Source: a virus
Virus record (IMG/VR): IMGVR_UViG_3300050343_000256
Span: 20,979-84,978 of that record
DNA: 64,000 nucleotides
Direction: 5' to 3' (one strand)
The translations under genes were made by a program, and so were the position numbers. This document shows, one piece after another, positions 42,077-50,233 of the stretch. How positions within the stretch are numbered: position 1 is the first letter of the stretch; every line of letters starts with the position of its first letter. Below the pieces are notes generated by a model that saw nothing but the letters and a program-made list of their open reading frames with translations, did not search any database and had not been told where the DNA came from.

Positions 42077-43472
42077 TCAATAAACGAAGGAATAAGCAAT
42101 GGTGATGAAGTCGCGGTTAAGCACTTCAAAACCAGCAAACAGCGACCAGATCATGATGATGAATCGTGAGAAATCATCATTGTTGTTCAACAAGATCTGA
42201 GCGTTGTTACCACCAATGCCAACGCCGACTGCCTGAGGACCGAAGAAAATCATCGGAGCAGCAGTGGTCACCGTGTTGGTGATCGATGCGTCGTTAACAG
42301 TTACTTGCAGAGATTTCTCAGCAAGGTTGGTGGATTCAAACCAGCGAACTCCCTCAAATAGGAATCCCGTAGGCATGATTGGCTGTCCAGCCACGAAACC
42401 AGCCTGTCCGTAAGCGGGACCCATGCCATAGAAGAAGTTGGCATTAGGAGCCTGCTCAGGTTGCAGGGGGTTGACCATGCCATTACCCGCGTAGCGAGCA
42501 ATTTCACGGAAGGCGTCATTCTGCAGTGTTGTTATCCCAGAAGCTCTTTATCTCCTGGTTCTCAATCTTTGTCATCGATTGAGCTCAGACTATATCTTCA
42601 TCCCTGTGGGATGGAGGGCACTCGTGGATCCATTACTGAGTTTCCTCTCGGGATCTAGTCGTTGAACCTTCCAGATTGTGATCTGGCTTGGCTGCTGATT
42701 CCCCGAATGTGTGAAGGGGTCCCAGCAATTCACCCTCTGTTCACCCGGCTGTTACCAACCGAGGGCGCAAGAATCGTTTACGCAGGTGCATCATTGCAGT
42801 TGGATCTGCAATGCAACGGTAATAACCATCAGCAAAGGTTGGGACGTTGCGCTTCCGCATGTCCTTAACAACCTGCAGCAAGTCTGTCTTTACGTCAAAC
42901 TTGGCTGATTCACCGGCTGCGTAGTTAAGGAACGGAGCGGCGGATGCCTTGGTTTTGCCGAGTGGGTAGTAATAACCACCAGCATTATCGCTAGCAGGAC
43001 CAGCAGCTTCTGCTTTGAAAAGTTCGTCAGCAAAAACGCGATCACGCCAACGGCGGTAATCGTCCAACAGTGTCAGTGAACCGATTGACTGGTGGAAGAC
43101 GTTCAGGTTGCCGGTATCAAGCAGCAAGCGCTGAGCGGTGAGCAGAGTTTCACGAGCAACCTTAAAGGTCGAAGGTGAAGTTGCATCGGTAGGGTCTGCA
43201 GGTCCGGTGTATTCCTTGAGGTTCACCAGAACCTTGTCTTTAACAATAGAGCGGCTAGATGCTGTGCCCAAAGTTTGATCAGCAGTGCGCTCACGGGAAT
43301 CCTTGTTACCAGGATTGCCCCAGAAGCGGTAGCGATCAAGTTGGACAGTCTGACCGGGTTGCTTCGCGAAATCGTGAACAACCACAGGCTCTACGGCCAT
43401 CTCGATGATATAACCGGGATGTGGGCGGTAGAGCTCAGCACCTAGCAGCTTAGGGAACGTGTATATCCACTG
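42077..43472 (-). CDS. Major capsid protein, split by group I intron(s)
   Basis: Two exons are visible: 43472-42780 (231 codons, from QWIYTFPKLLGAELYRPHPGYII to DPTAMMHLR) and 42523-42077 (from QNDAFREIARYAGNGM to AYSFVY and stop). They join in phase after removal of a 256-nt intron, giving HLR-QND. The residues RYRFWGNPG, GSLTLLDDYRRWRDR and IWSLFAGFEV are typical of a cyanophage coat protein. The first exon (roughly the N-terminal 30-40 residues) should lie upstream of a second intron, and I could not find it. Expected total is about 410 aa. Confidence 0.8.
42524..42779 (-). ncRNA. Group I intron 1 in the capsid gene
   Basis: 256 nt on the minus strand with no ORF. The 5' splice follows a U (CTGCGT, then AAACGATT), and the internal guide GCGC pairs with GCGU including the U:G. 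P/Q elements (GAATTGCTGGGA and AATCAGCAGCCAAGCC), R (GTTCAACGACTAGA) and S (AAGATATAGTC) are all present. The intron ends in G directly before CAG. Removing it restores an open reading frame, the strongest support. Confidence 0.85.
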
Positions 43473-43769
43473 CTTTCGCAGGGCACCGACTATATCTTCA
43501 CCTTTAAAAGGGCTGGACGCTTAATCCTGTTATTAAGGAGACTTTACTCCTCAGGTAGTCTGTGAACGTTCCTTAGGTGTACCCAAGGCTTCGCTGCTGA
43601 TTGCCATATCTTTCGACTTAGGGTTCCAGCAATTCATCCAGTTTTACAACGACCAGGTGTTTTACCAATCGTTATCAATCCACATGGATCGAAATTCCTC
43701 AGCTGTAAGGGTTTATAAGCACATCGTTGTGCTTCTTATTACTATAAGGGTGTTCTATAGGGAGCAAAT
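43473..43769 (-). ncRNA. Group I intron 2 (3' part) before capsid exon 2
   Basis: On the minus strand, GAATTGCTGGAACCC, AATCAGCAGCGAAGCC, GTTCACAGACTACC and AAGATATAGTC are the same P/Q/R/S elements as in intron 1, with different peripheral sequence. It ends in G at 43473 before CAG, again at a G|CAG junction. The 5' splice site and first exon were not located; the region up to 44958 or beyond may belong to it. AAGCACA/TGTGCTT (about 43717-43734) may be part of a peripheral stem. Confidence 0.75.
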
Positions 43770-44477
43770 TTGGACGTAGTTGATGTCCGTGGATTACTTG
43801 GTCTTCTTTTAACCGATGGGAGTCTTGTCCCATATCGCACTCCTGGCGGTGGTTATATTCAGTTGACTCTTACAACAGGGATCAAGCAGTCGACATTTCT
43901 CGAGGAGAAGGTTGCAGAATTTAAGCAATTTCTACCTTCAAAAGCTGTAATTACTCCCTACAGGAGTTCTCCTAGGGCTAACGGCAAGCAGACGTTGGTT
44001 CTAAGGTTTCGAGTTTCGACCGACAAGCTCCGCCCTGTGTACAACTTGCTTTATCCATGTGGAGAGCGATTAATCAATCAGACGGCTCTCGACTTGTTAG
44101 GAGCAAGCGCTGCAGCATGGTGCTGGGCGCAAGGCGCTCGAGTTCACAAAGACATGAGCTCTGAGCTATCCCGCGTTGGCAATACATACGTAGAAGGCGC
44201 ACGACTGCAAGCATGGTTCGAGATGTTGACCGGCGCAGAGTCAGATCTCAGAGATCACAGGCAGAAGCCACGTCTATATTTCAAGCCGGGAGAGACCAAG
44301 AAGGTGCAAGACGCACTAATAAATTATGCGCCATCAAGTCGACTACATCTATTTACCGGAGTAACCCCAGATGTCAGCTCAATTCGTAGCTCGCGCACTG
44401 AGTTATTGCATGGGAGTGGGATCGATATCTTTAAAAGGGAGACGGCAAAGGCCTTGGCTTCAGATCGTAAGGAGTGA
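43770..44477 (+). CDS. LAGLIDADG-like homing endonuclease, copy 1
   Basis: 235 residues from TTG 43770, with GGGAG 5 nt upstream. First motif LLGLLLTDG (residues 9-17) keeps the catalytic Asp16; the second, AAAWCWAQG (about 114-122), has Gln in that position. The spacing (about 105 residues between motifs) and the end, RLYFKPGETKKVQDALINYAPSSRL, fit two-motif LAGLIDADG enzymes. The gene is opposite in strand to the capsid gene and intron, which is unusual for an intron homing gene. It overlaps copy 2 by 107 nt. Confidence 0.65.
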   Translation: MDVVDVRGLLGLLLTDGSLVPYRTPGGGYIQLTLTTGIKQSTFLEEKVAEFKQFLPSKAVITPYRSSPRANGKQTLVLRFRVSTDKLRPVYNLLYPCGERLINQTALDLLGASAAAWCWAQGARVHKDMSSELSRVGNTYVEGARLQAWFEMLTGAESDLRDHRQKPRLYFKPGETKKVQDALINYAPSSRLHLFTGVTPDVSSIRSSRTELLHGSGIDIFKRETAKALASDRKE

Positions 44478-44958
44478 GACAGAGCGTCCCTACTTAAGTC
44501 ATCAGCTAAAACAGCTGCGAGAAGCTCACTTAGGTGCGCTGGAATTTGACCTGGACGTACTTCCTTGCGACGGCTTTTACGATGACGTTCGCCTGCGAGT
44601 CAGGAGTGACGAGCTATACCGAGCCTATGAATTGATGTACCCACGAGACAAGAAAGTGGTAACGCCTCAAATTGTCGGATTAACCGGAATCGTAGGGATG
44701 TCAGCGCTGTGGTCAGACAGAGGCAGGATCGTCGGTAAAACAGCAAAGATCAGATCACGACTAACGCCAGAAGCGAACATAGCTTTGGTCGATTGGTGCA
44801 ATAGCCACGGCTTCGAGAGCAAACACATCGCAAGACTGGACCGCAGCTACGGAGTCCAGTTCACTCCAGACGCAACTCGGAAATTTATTAGCGCCATACG
44901 GCCACACACGCACAAGATCATGAGAAAGACTTTTAAACAGGCTTCTTCTCGTCGATAA
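44371..44958 (+). CDS. LAGLIDADG-like homing endonuclease, copy 2
   Basis: 195 residues from ATG 44371. First motif ALSYCMGVG (9-17) has Val16 instead of Asp; second motif, in GMSALWSDRG (about 109-118), keeps Asp116. Both copies share a middle LLYP/LMYP segment before the second motif, so they are tandem paralogues. The C-terminus (VDWCNSHGFESKHIARLDRS..VQFTPDATRKFI) is like the LAGLIDADG C-terminal domain. The acidic residues lost in the two copies are complementary. Confidence 0.6.
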   Translation: MSAQFVARALSYCMGVGSISLKGRRQRPWLQIVRSETERPYLSHQLKQLREAHLGALEFDLDVLPCDGFYDDVRLRVRSDELYRAYELMYPRDKKVVTPQIVGLTGIVGMSALWSDRGRIVGKTAKIRSRLTPEANIALVDWCNSHGFESKHIARLDRSYGVQFTPDATRKFISAIRPHTHKIMRKTFKQASSRR

Positions 44959-45000
44959 GATAAACGGGCTCCGAAGAAGAACTACGTCAGGAGCTCATAC

Positions 45001-45116
45001 ATGACATTCCAGGAGTTCGGGTTTTTGTAGTTTCAACGGACTGGCAACTGATCTGCCCCGCGTTCGGCCAATGTGGGGGTGGCACCTGGAAGATTTCTCT
45101 TACTTTTTGCGCATGA
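45001..45116 (+). pseudogene. Possible short gene with frameshift before CP12
   Basis: AGGAG at 44988-44992 precedes ATG 45001 by 8 nt, but that frame stops after nine codons (MTFQEFGFL) at a run of five T's. A shift by one base at the T-run would give FFVVSTDWQLICPAFGQCGGGTWKISLTFCA, ending at 45116 in an ATGA overlap with the CP12 gene. Either an indel, a slippery site or chance; weak evidence. Confidence 0.25.
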
Positions 45117-45307
45117 CTGACAGCCAAGAATGCACCGATGGCTTCTGCCCAGCGACAAGGCCCGTCGCAGAGAAGGATCCTAAGGATGTCTTTTTTCAGC
45201 CGATCACGGAAGAAAAAGCAAAGTCTGAGCCGAACATGCATGAAAAATTTATTCAGTTTTGCGACGACAATCCCAATGATGTCGAATGCAGGCTGTTTGA
45301 CGTATAG
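45113..45307 (+). CDS. cp12: CP12-like Calvin-cycle regulatory protein
   Basis: 64 residues from ATG 45113. The C-terminal HEKFIQFCDDNPNDVECRLFDV matches the CP12 GAPDH-binding end (C-x3-NP-x3-EC-R-[LV][FY]D), with Cys50 and Cys59 at the usual 9-residue spacing. A second pair, Cys7 and Cys12, lies in the N-terminus, closer than in cyanobacterial CP12. CP12 locks GAPDH and PRK under oxidising conditions; cyanophages use it to slow carbon fixation and favour NADPH use for nucleotide synthesis. Very short for a CP12. A T-rich stretch follows. Confidence 0.8.
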   Translation: MTDSQECTDGFCPATRPVAEKDPKDVFFQPITEEKAKSEPNMHEKFIQFCDDNPNDVECRLFDV

Positions 45308-45355
45308 TCCTTTTTTGTTTTTCTTAGACTGACGCAATAACTTAGTTGCGGCAGA

Positions 45356-45796
45356 ATGGCTGTCTTTAATAAACTCAATGGCTTTGTCGAGCACTTGAGT
45401 GAGGGAGTTCACAACCTCGGCAGCGATCAACTCGTGCTCGCACTGAGTAATGTTGCCCCAGCTTCAGAGACAACTCCACCTTCATCTACTACCGCTGGCT
45501 GTGTCTTAGCAAACGTCACTGAAATCAGCTACGTCGGACTCAGCTCACGAGATCTAACAACGACAAGCTCAGCTCAGTCATCAGGTACTTATCGGCTGGT
45601 ACTTGACGATCTAACTCTTAGCTCCACGGGCACTGTTGGACCTTTCCGGTACATCTATCTCTACAACACCACGCCAGTCAGTCCAGCAGACCCGCTGATT
45701 GGCTTTTTCGATTACGGAGCAAACCTCACCCTTAATACGGGTGAGAGCTTGACAATCGACTTTGACCAAGCGTCAGGCGCAATCACTCTGGGTTGA
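45356..45796 (+). CDS. Virion protein, fibre-adaptor type
   Basis: 146 residues: MAVFNKLNGFVEHLSEGVHNLGSDQLVLALSNVAPAS, then ANVTEISYVGLSSRDL and TYRLVLDDLTLS. This pattern recurs across marine phage tail regions. Begins a plus-strand run of three tail-type genes downstream of CP12. Beta-rich, no signal peptide. Confidence 0.7.
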   Translation: MAVFNKLNGFVEHLSEGVHNLGSDQLVLALSNVAPASETTPPSSTTAGCVLANVTEISYVGLSSRDLTTTSSAQSSGTYRLVLDDLTLSSTGTVGPFRYIYLYNTTPVSPADPLIGFFDYGANLTLNTGESLTIDFDQASGAITLG

Positions 45797-45816
45797 TCCA
45801 CCGTTAGAGGTTAAGT

Positions 45817-47844
45817 ATGCCAGCGGTTTATTCCGATCTCGCCGCTGGGACGGCATCGTTTACATCTACATCCAGTAACGCCGAATTGATTTGTCGGCGA
45901 GAGATTGCTGGCACTGGAACCTTTAATGCAAAAGTCAACGCTGTTTACAGATTAAACAGCGATGTCGCATTCGTGGGCGCAAACACAAGCGAGAATGCGT
46001 CGGCTGTCATGCCGAGCCACGAGCCTAATGACCTGCTTCTCGTATTAGCAGTAAACGCAAGTGGGAGCACAACTCCAACAGCTCCAGCAGGGGAGGGATG
46101 GGAAACCCTGCGATCACATGGAGGGAGCCTGCTTGGCTATCGACTCGGATACAAGTTTGCCAAGACGAATACTGAAACGGTAGGCGGCTGGGCTGGATCG
46201 ACCAGGACAACAGCCGTGGTCTACAGAAACGTTCGCAAAATACCTGGGGAAACGGTTAGTTCAAAAAACTTTTTATCGACCAAAATCCTCTATCCGACTG
46301 TAGCTACAGAAAACTCTGGCGGTACTCGAGTTGTATATTTCAGCACTAGTAAGCAAAACCTAGATTCTGCCTTAACACCCGCAGATACAACCACAAGAAT
46401 ATCCACTCAAGCGATCAGTGGCTCAGCTCCAGGCATTGGAGTACACGATCGACTCCTGCCAAACGGCACTGAATCCCTAGGCGGTAGCAATACCATTGTT
46501 GCCTCAACCAAATCGCAAGTTATTGCGGTCGAGCTGCTCTCTGGCGTACCAGAGATGGATGCAGAATCGAGCACATACGCGACAAGCCTGAATGGCGACA
46601 TATTTAAAAATACGCTTCTACTTACTAGCAGGAGATATAACGTAACCCTGCCTCAAGTCTTTTGGCTATACAAAAGCTTTTTCTCTACATCTGCAGGATC
46701 ATTCTCAAGCGCCATTTCGCCGGTAGCCACGCCAAGAGGTTACTACTACGAAGGATCGGCGGGGCAGTTTAGCCTTGCAGCATCGGATGCGATCCTAGAT
46801 CGATACTTAATATTTACTCCACTAACTACAAACTTTGCATTCACTGAAGGATTAATTGAATTCGCAAAGGGATTCTTCACAAGTGCTGATCCAGCCACCT
46901 TTGCTACAACTTTCTACGCCTCACTTGTTACTCATGAAGCACTCCTGCAAACGCTGTCGGGAAGCTATAACGCCGAAAGCCGGAATACTCTTTTAAAAAG
47001 GGCGTTAATAGAAGCTCTTGCTGCAGCGATATTCAATAGCTCAACCTCGCAGGTAGGCTTCAGAAATGACACGCCATTCCCCACCAATGGCGGTCCATTT
47101 AGGCCATCCGTTCCGTTTCATCTGCAGCCGAGCCTTGTCAAGTACAACTCGGTAAGCAAGTCAAAGGACCTTGGAATCGTCAACAACTTCTTAGGTCAAT
47201 TTTCTGGACTAATAGGCTCTGAGACTGGAGCGCCAACTCTGTTCTTTAAAATCACGACACTCGGTACGGCTGATCTACGAATACTTATCAAACCTGTAAA
47301 CAGATTCACTGATAACTACATCTCGGTAGGCATTTTAGATAGCAACCGGAAGCCACTTTCTATAAATGACTTTGGCTTCGCTTATCGCAACGAGATAAGC
47401 AGCACCGAGAGAAAAGAATTCTTAGATCCAATGCCAGCTGGTGATTACTACTTCACGATAAGTAGCAGTCAATGGCAAAAGATCCTTTACAACGTGGAGA
47501 TCCAGGCCATTCGCTTTATGTCACTGACTGGGCTCGTAACACTAACCAACCAGTCGACCGCACGATTTGCCATATCGAAAATGTCTGGACCAGCGCTTGT
47601 CACTGGTCCTTTGCAAGCGATAATTCCAAGCAATGCTCAACTCAAGCAACCAACAGGACCTGTTCTACTAACTTCAGGAAGTCGTGGAGCTTTAACAACG
47701 CCAGAAGGAATAGCGACGATGCGAATGTTGCCTACAGGTCGATTAAAGCTCACTCATAAAATCGGTGGCGCTGCTTCAGTAAGCGGAGCGAATGTAGCTA
47801 CGCTTAGTTCAGCTCCGCCATACGGTGGTGGTTACGGCCCATGA
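45817..47844 (+). CDS. Large fibre-like tail protein
   Basis: 675 residues. N-terminal beta modules (AELICRREIAGTGTFNAKVNAVYRLN, LLLVLAVNASGSTTPTAPAGEGWETL) resemble secreted beta-sandwich domains. The middle contains a Ser/Thr-rich body and an Arg-rich segment (RRYNVTLPQVFWLYKSFF). The C-terminus has repeated short strands (TGPLQAIIPSNAQLKQPTGPVLLTSGSRGALT). Likely a receptor-binding fibre or tailspike; no catalytic motif recognised. Confidence 0.65.
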   Translation: MPAVYSDLAAGTASFTSTSSNAELICRREIAGTGTFNAKVNAVYRLNSDVAFVGANTSENASAVMPSHEPNDLLLVLAVNASGSTTPTAPAGEGWETLRSHGGSLLGYRLGYKFAKTNTETVGGWAGSTRTTAVVYRNVRKIPGETVSSKNFLSTKILYPTVATENSGGTRVVYFSTSKQNLDSALTPADTTTRISTQAISGSAPGIGVHDRLLPNGTESLGGSNTIVASTKSQVIAVELLSGVPEMDAESSTYATSLNGDIFKNTLLLTSRRYNVTLPQVFWLYKSFFSTSAGSFSSAISPVATPRGYYYEGSAGQFSLAASDAILDRYLIFTPLTTNFAFTEGLIEFAKGFFTSADPATFATTFYASLVTHEALLQTLSGSYNAESRNTLLKRALIEALAAAIFNSSTSQVGFRNDTPFPTNGGPFRPSVPFHLQPSLVKYNSVSKSKDLGIVNNFLGQFSGLIGSETGAPTLFFKITTLGTADLRILIKPVNRFTDNYISVGILDSNRKPLSINDFGFAYRNEISSTERKEFLDPMPAGDYYFTISSSQWQKILYNVEIQAIRFMSLTGLVTLTNQSTARFAISKMSGPALVTGPLQAIIPSNAQLKQPTGPVLLTSGSRGALTTPEGIATMRMLPTGRLKLTHKIGGAASVSGANVATLSSAPPYGGGYGP

Positions 47845-47882
47845 TTTGGGCGCTGCCTAACACACTTAGATATTGAAAGTTC

Positions 47883-48305
47883 ATGGCATTTTCGCAGTAC
47901 TTTGCGACGCAAGTTCTTAACTGGGTGAAAGGTTCACCCTTCCCGACTGCGCTCGCAAATGTCTACGTGTCTTTGCATTCTGCAGATCCTGGCACTGCCG
48001 GTACAAGTGGTGATGTTACTAATACCATTACTAACTCAGTCAACAGGACGACAATCTCTAGCGCTGCATTAAGCGCAGTTTCAGGAGCTTCTGGAGGTGG
48101 TTTCGAAGTCACGAATACAGGCGTTGTTCAGCTAACGACTTCAGCCAACAACGTCACCCCAATCACAGTGACTCATTTTGGAGTTTGGGATGCAGCTAGC
48201 GGTGGCAACTTCTTAGCGTCAGGAGAATTGACTTCATCTGTAGACGTTGAAGTTGGAGACACTGTTCAATTCAATATCAACGCTATGGCAGTGAGAGTCG
48301 TCTGA
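47883..48305 (+). CDS. Tail-fibre family protein
   Basis: 140 residues: MAFSQYFATQVLNWVKGSPFPTALANVYVSLHSADPG, then a beta domain ending DVEVGDTVQFNINAMAV. This N-terminus is a hallmark of a small phage tail-fibre family found in many cyanophages. Its stop overlaps the start of the next small gene (TGATG). Confidence 0.75.
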   Translation: MAFSQYFATQVLNWVKGSPFPTALANVYVSLHSADPGTAGTSGDVTNTITNSVNRTTISSAALSAVSGASGGGFEVTNTGVVQLTTSANNVTPITVTHFGVWDAASGGNFLASGELTSSVDVEVGDTVQFNINAMAVRVV

Positions 48306-48433
48306 TGAAGATGAGCAAAAGTCTTACGGCAGAACCTCACAAGGACCCGGTTAAAAAACGAACAACGCAAGGCCAAGGTCAACGCAGTAGACCTAAGAGA
48401 GGCAAGAAACTTCTTCGAGGGCAGGGGCGCTAG
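48305..48433 (+). CDS. 42-residue basic protein, cyanophage type
   Basis: ATG 48305 overlaps the previous stop. MKMSKSLTAEPHKDPVKKRTT, then SRPKRGKKLLRGQGR. A very basic small protein of this composition is conserved in cyanophages. Its stop overlaps the convergent endolysin gene by 4 nt. Function unknown. Confidence 0.6.
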   Translation: MKMSKSLTAEPHKDPVKKRTTQGQGQRSRPKRGKKLLRGQGR

Positions 48434-49599
48434 TAGCCCCAGGTACAGCAGGGGGTTAGTCCGCCACGAGAAGAGAACTTACCGTGATCTCGTGTATCAA
48501 GATGGATGAATCCTTTGCGGCATCCATCACCAAGCCCGCCGCTCCAGCGCCGACTAATCCACTTATAGAAGACTGAGCAGCTTTCACCTACCGGATAAAT
48601 ATCTAAAGCCATTCCTTTTGCATGAAAGGATCCCGGCCTACCGCCTACCTCTTTGTTGATGGGTTCAGGTCTGTAGCCACTAGTCACGCCTAAGGGACCT
48701 CCCCATGCTTCCCTAATAGCGTCAAACTGCTTAGCAAGACTCATTACGGCAAGTTCTTCTTCACTGCCCTTGTCCGGCTTTCTACGGGCATCGTTTTGCA
48801 ATACCTCGCCAACAGTCAAATACTTACTGACTGGTGCGTCAAAATCATCCCAATCAACATCATCTTCGCCTGAATCGAATACCTCTACGTGATGCTCAGG
48901 CCTTGTCCACCAGTGAGGCTTGTAAATAGTCCACCGTTCACCACTTCCTTCGAGCGTCACCCACTCATGGGAGTCAGCTGGAATCTCATCCGTGGCAACT
49001 ACTCGAAGTGTTTCACCCGTTTTAAATGGACGCAAGGCAAGCTCAGAAAGCCACTCGCTTGGCAGCGGTGCTCGTTTTAAATAAGTATCGTTCACACAAT
49101 CCAAAACCCTTACGCCATCACTCTCGCCCATCCATATATCTGCTTCCATTTGACGTCTTTTAGCAAGACCTTCAAGCCGAATACCGTCAGCCATGTTGTA
49201 GAGATTTAGCGCCTCTGGCATGAGTTCATAAGCCTCAGGATTTTTAGCACCGTCCTTGAGCACTTTGGAGATGGTTTCGAACCCCTGGTGATCATAAAAA
49301 TTTGACCCCATATTCCACGCGAAACTAACCAGGACTGACTGCCTGCAGCGACCAAGCCTTTCCCAGCCTGGGATTCTGGCTAACTTTGGTATAAATTCAT
49401 TTTCAAGCATTCCTTTTAGATACGCCTGGCAGACTGGTTTACTGCAGACATCACCACTTCTCACTGGCGCTCCATCTGGATAGCGAGTCAGCCCAGCGCA
49501 AATCGTGGGCACTCCAACTGAATCGACATACGCGCTTTCTTCTATTCCCTCAAATTTTTCAATCAGCCCCATCGACAGGGCTAGCGTTCCCTGAATCAT
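48430..49599 (-). CDS. Bifunctional endolysin: GH24 lysozyme + M15 peptidase
   Basis: 389 residues from ATG 49599; ATG 49617 and TTG 49629 are alternatives. N-terminal GH24 domain: Glu17 in KFEG, Asp26 and Thr32 in YVDSVGVPTICAG, with the exact E-9-D-6-T spacing of T4 lysozyme. The C-terminal 120 residues match peptidase M15: SGYRPEPIN, SFHAKGMALDIYP (H..G.A.D) and FIHLDTRDHG. Together they cleave glycan and peptide bonds of peptidoglycan. It is near tail genes, so it could be virion-borne or the lysis enzyme. Confidence 0.85.
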   Translation of the reverse strand: MIQGTLALSMGLIEKFEGIEESAYVDSVGVPTICAGLTRYPDGAPVRSGDVCSKPVCQAYLKGMLENEFIPKLARIPGWERLGRCRQSVLVSFAWNMGSNFYDHQGFETISKVLKDGAKNPEAYELMPEALNLYNMADGIRLEGLAKRRQMEADIWMGESDGVRVLDCVNDTYLKRAPLPSEWLSELALRPFKTGETLRVVATDEIPADSHEWVTLEGSGERWTIYKPHWWTRPEHHVEVFDSGEDDVDWDDFDAPVSKYLTVGEVLQNDARRKPDKGSEEELAVMSLAKQFDAIREAWGGPLGVTSGYRPEPINKEVGGRPGSFHAKGMALDIYPVGESCSVFYKWISRRWSGGLGDGCRKGFIHLDTRDHGKFSSRGGLTPCCTWGY

Positions 49600-49828
49600 T
49601 AGAAGGTGAATCTCCATAAATAGCTGCAAACCTTGGACTTGCTTCCACCGCTTCTTCTGTGCCCTTCCAAATATTCAGCCCATGCTGAATTGCGGCCTGG
49701 TCTCCCAGGCCTTTAGCTCTAAGGACCTCAATCTGCTCGACCACGCTGTCAACGTGATCGGCAGTTGAGGATTGATTAGATGTAGCTGATAATTTGTCAA
49801 AGACATCATCACTACCAGCAAGACGCAC
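49559..49828 (-). CDS. Small acidic hypothetical protein
   Basis: 89 residues from a GTG. Acidic, with helices (DHVDSVVEQIEVLRAKG, QAAIQHGLNIWKG) and a disordered Asn/Ser/Pro end. The C-terminus overlaps the endolysin start region by about 40 nt. Function unknown; may be a head or tail accessory protein. Confidence 0.55.
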   Translation of the reverse strand: MRLAGSDDVFDKLSATSNQSSTADHVDSVVEQIEVLRAKGLGDQAAIQHGLNIWKGTEEAVEASPRFAAIYGDSPSNDSGNASPVDGAD

Positions 49829-49875
49829 AGTTGGATGTCAGCTTTTGCTAGATCCTAACGACGATTTAATAATGA

Positions 49876-50199
49876 CTAAACCAGGCCAAGCTGACGCGCA
49901 ATTGAAACGGCATCCGTACCCAGGTTAGTGATAGGCAGTCCAGAGTTCTGCTGAATACCCTTCGCAGTTGCTACGGCTAACACGTTTGCGTCCTCTTGGG
50001 CGTTACGAGTATCTATAGCAGCTGTAATTCGCTTGGCTTCGTCCATAATGCTTGCCGCATTTTGCGCAGAAGTAGTGCCTGCGTTAGCTGAAGCCTTGGA
50101 TAACTCCTGCGACATTGCCATCCCAATTCCACTGGAACTAGGAGCACCTGACTGATCGTTGAACGACCGCGTTGCGTTGTGATTCGGTGGAAGATTCAT
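49876..50199 (-). CDS. Small hypothetical protein after scaffold
   Basis: 107 residues, Ala/Asn/Ser-rich and helical (SQELSKASANAGTTSAQNAASIMDEAKRI). It starts 35 nt after the scaffold stop. Could be a minor head protein. Confidence 0.6.
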   Translation of the reverse strand: MNLPPNHNATRSFNDQSGAPSSSGIGMAMSQELSKASANAGTTSAQNAASIMDEAKRITAAIDTRNAQEDANVLAVATAKGIQQNSGLPITNLGTDAVSIARQLGLV

Positions 50200-50233
50200 T
50201 GTTTAAGCCCCGGATCACCGGGGCACGTATTGA

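Noticed and set aside
43741-43770. T7-like promoter (CTATAGGGAG) before the first homing gene
   Set aside because: Only a partial match, and no single-subunit phage RNA polymerase gene is in the window; GGGAG is better explained as the ribosome-binding site for TTG 43770.
44987-45430. Minus-strand 147-codon open frame
   Set aside because: It is antisense to the CP12 gene and its product lacks any domain; the plus strand carries the clear CP12 signature.
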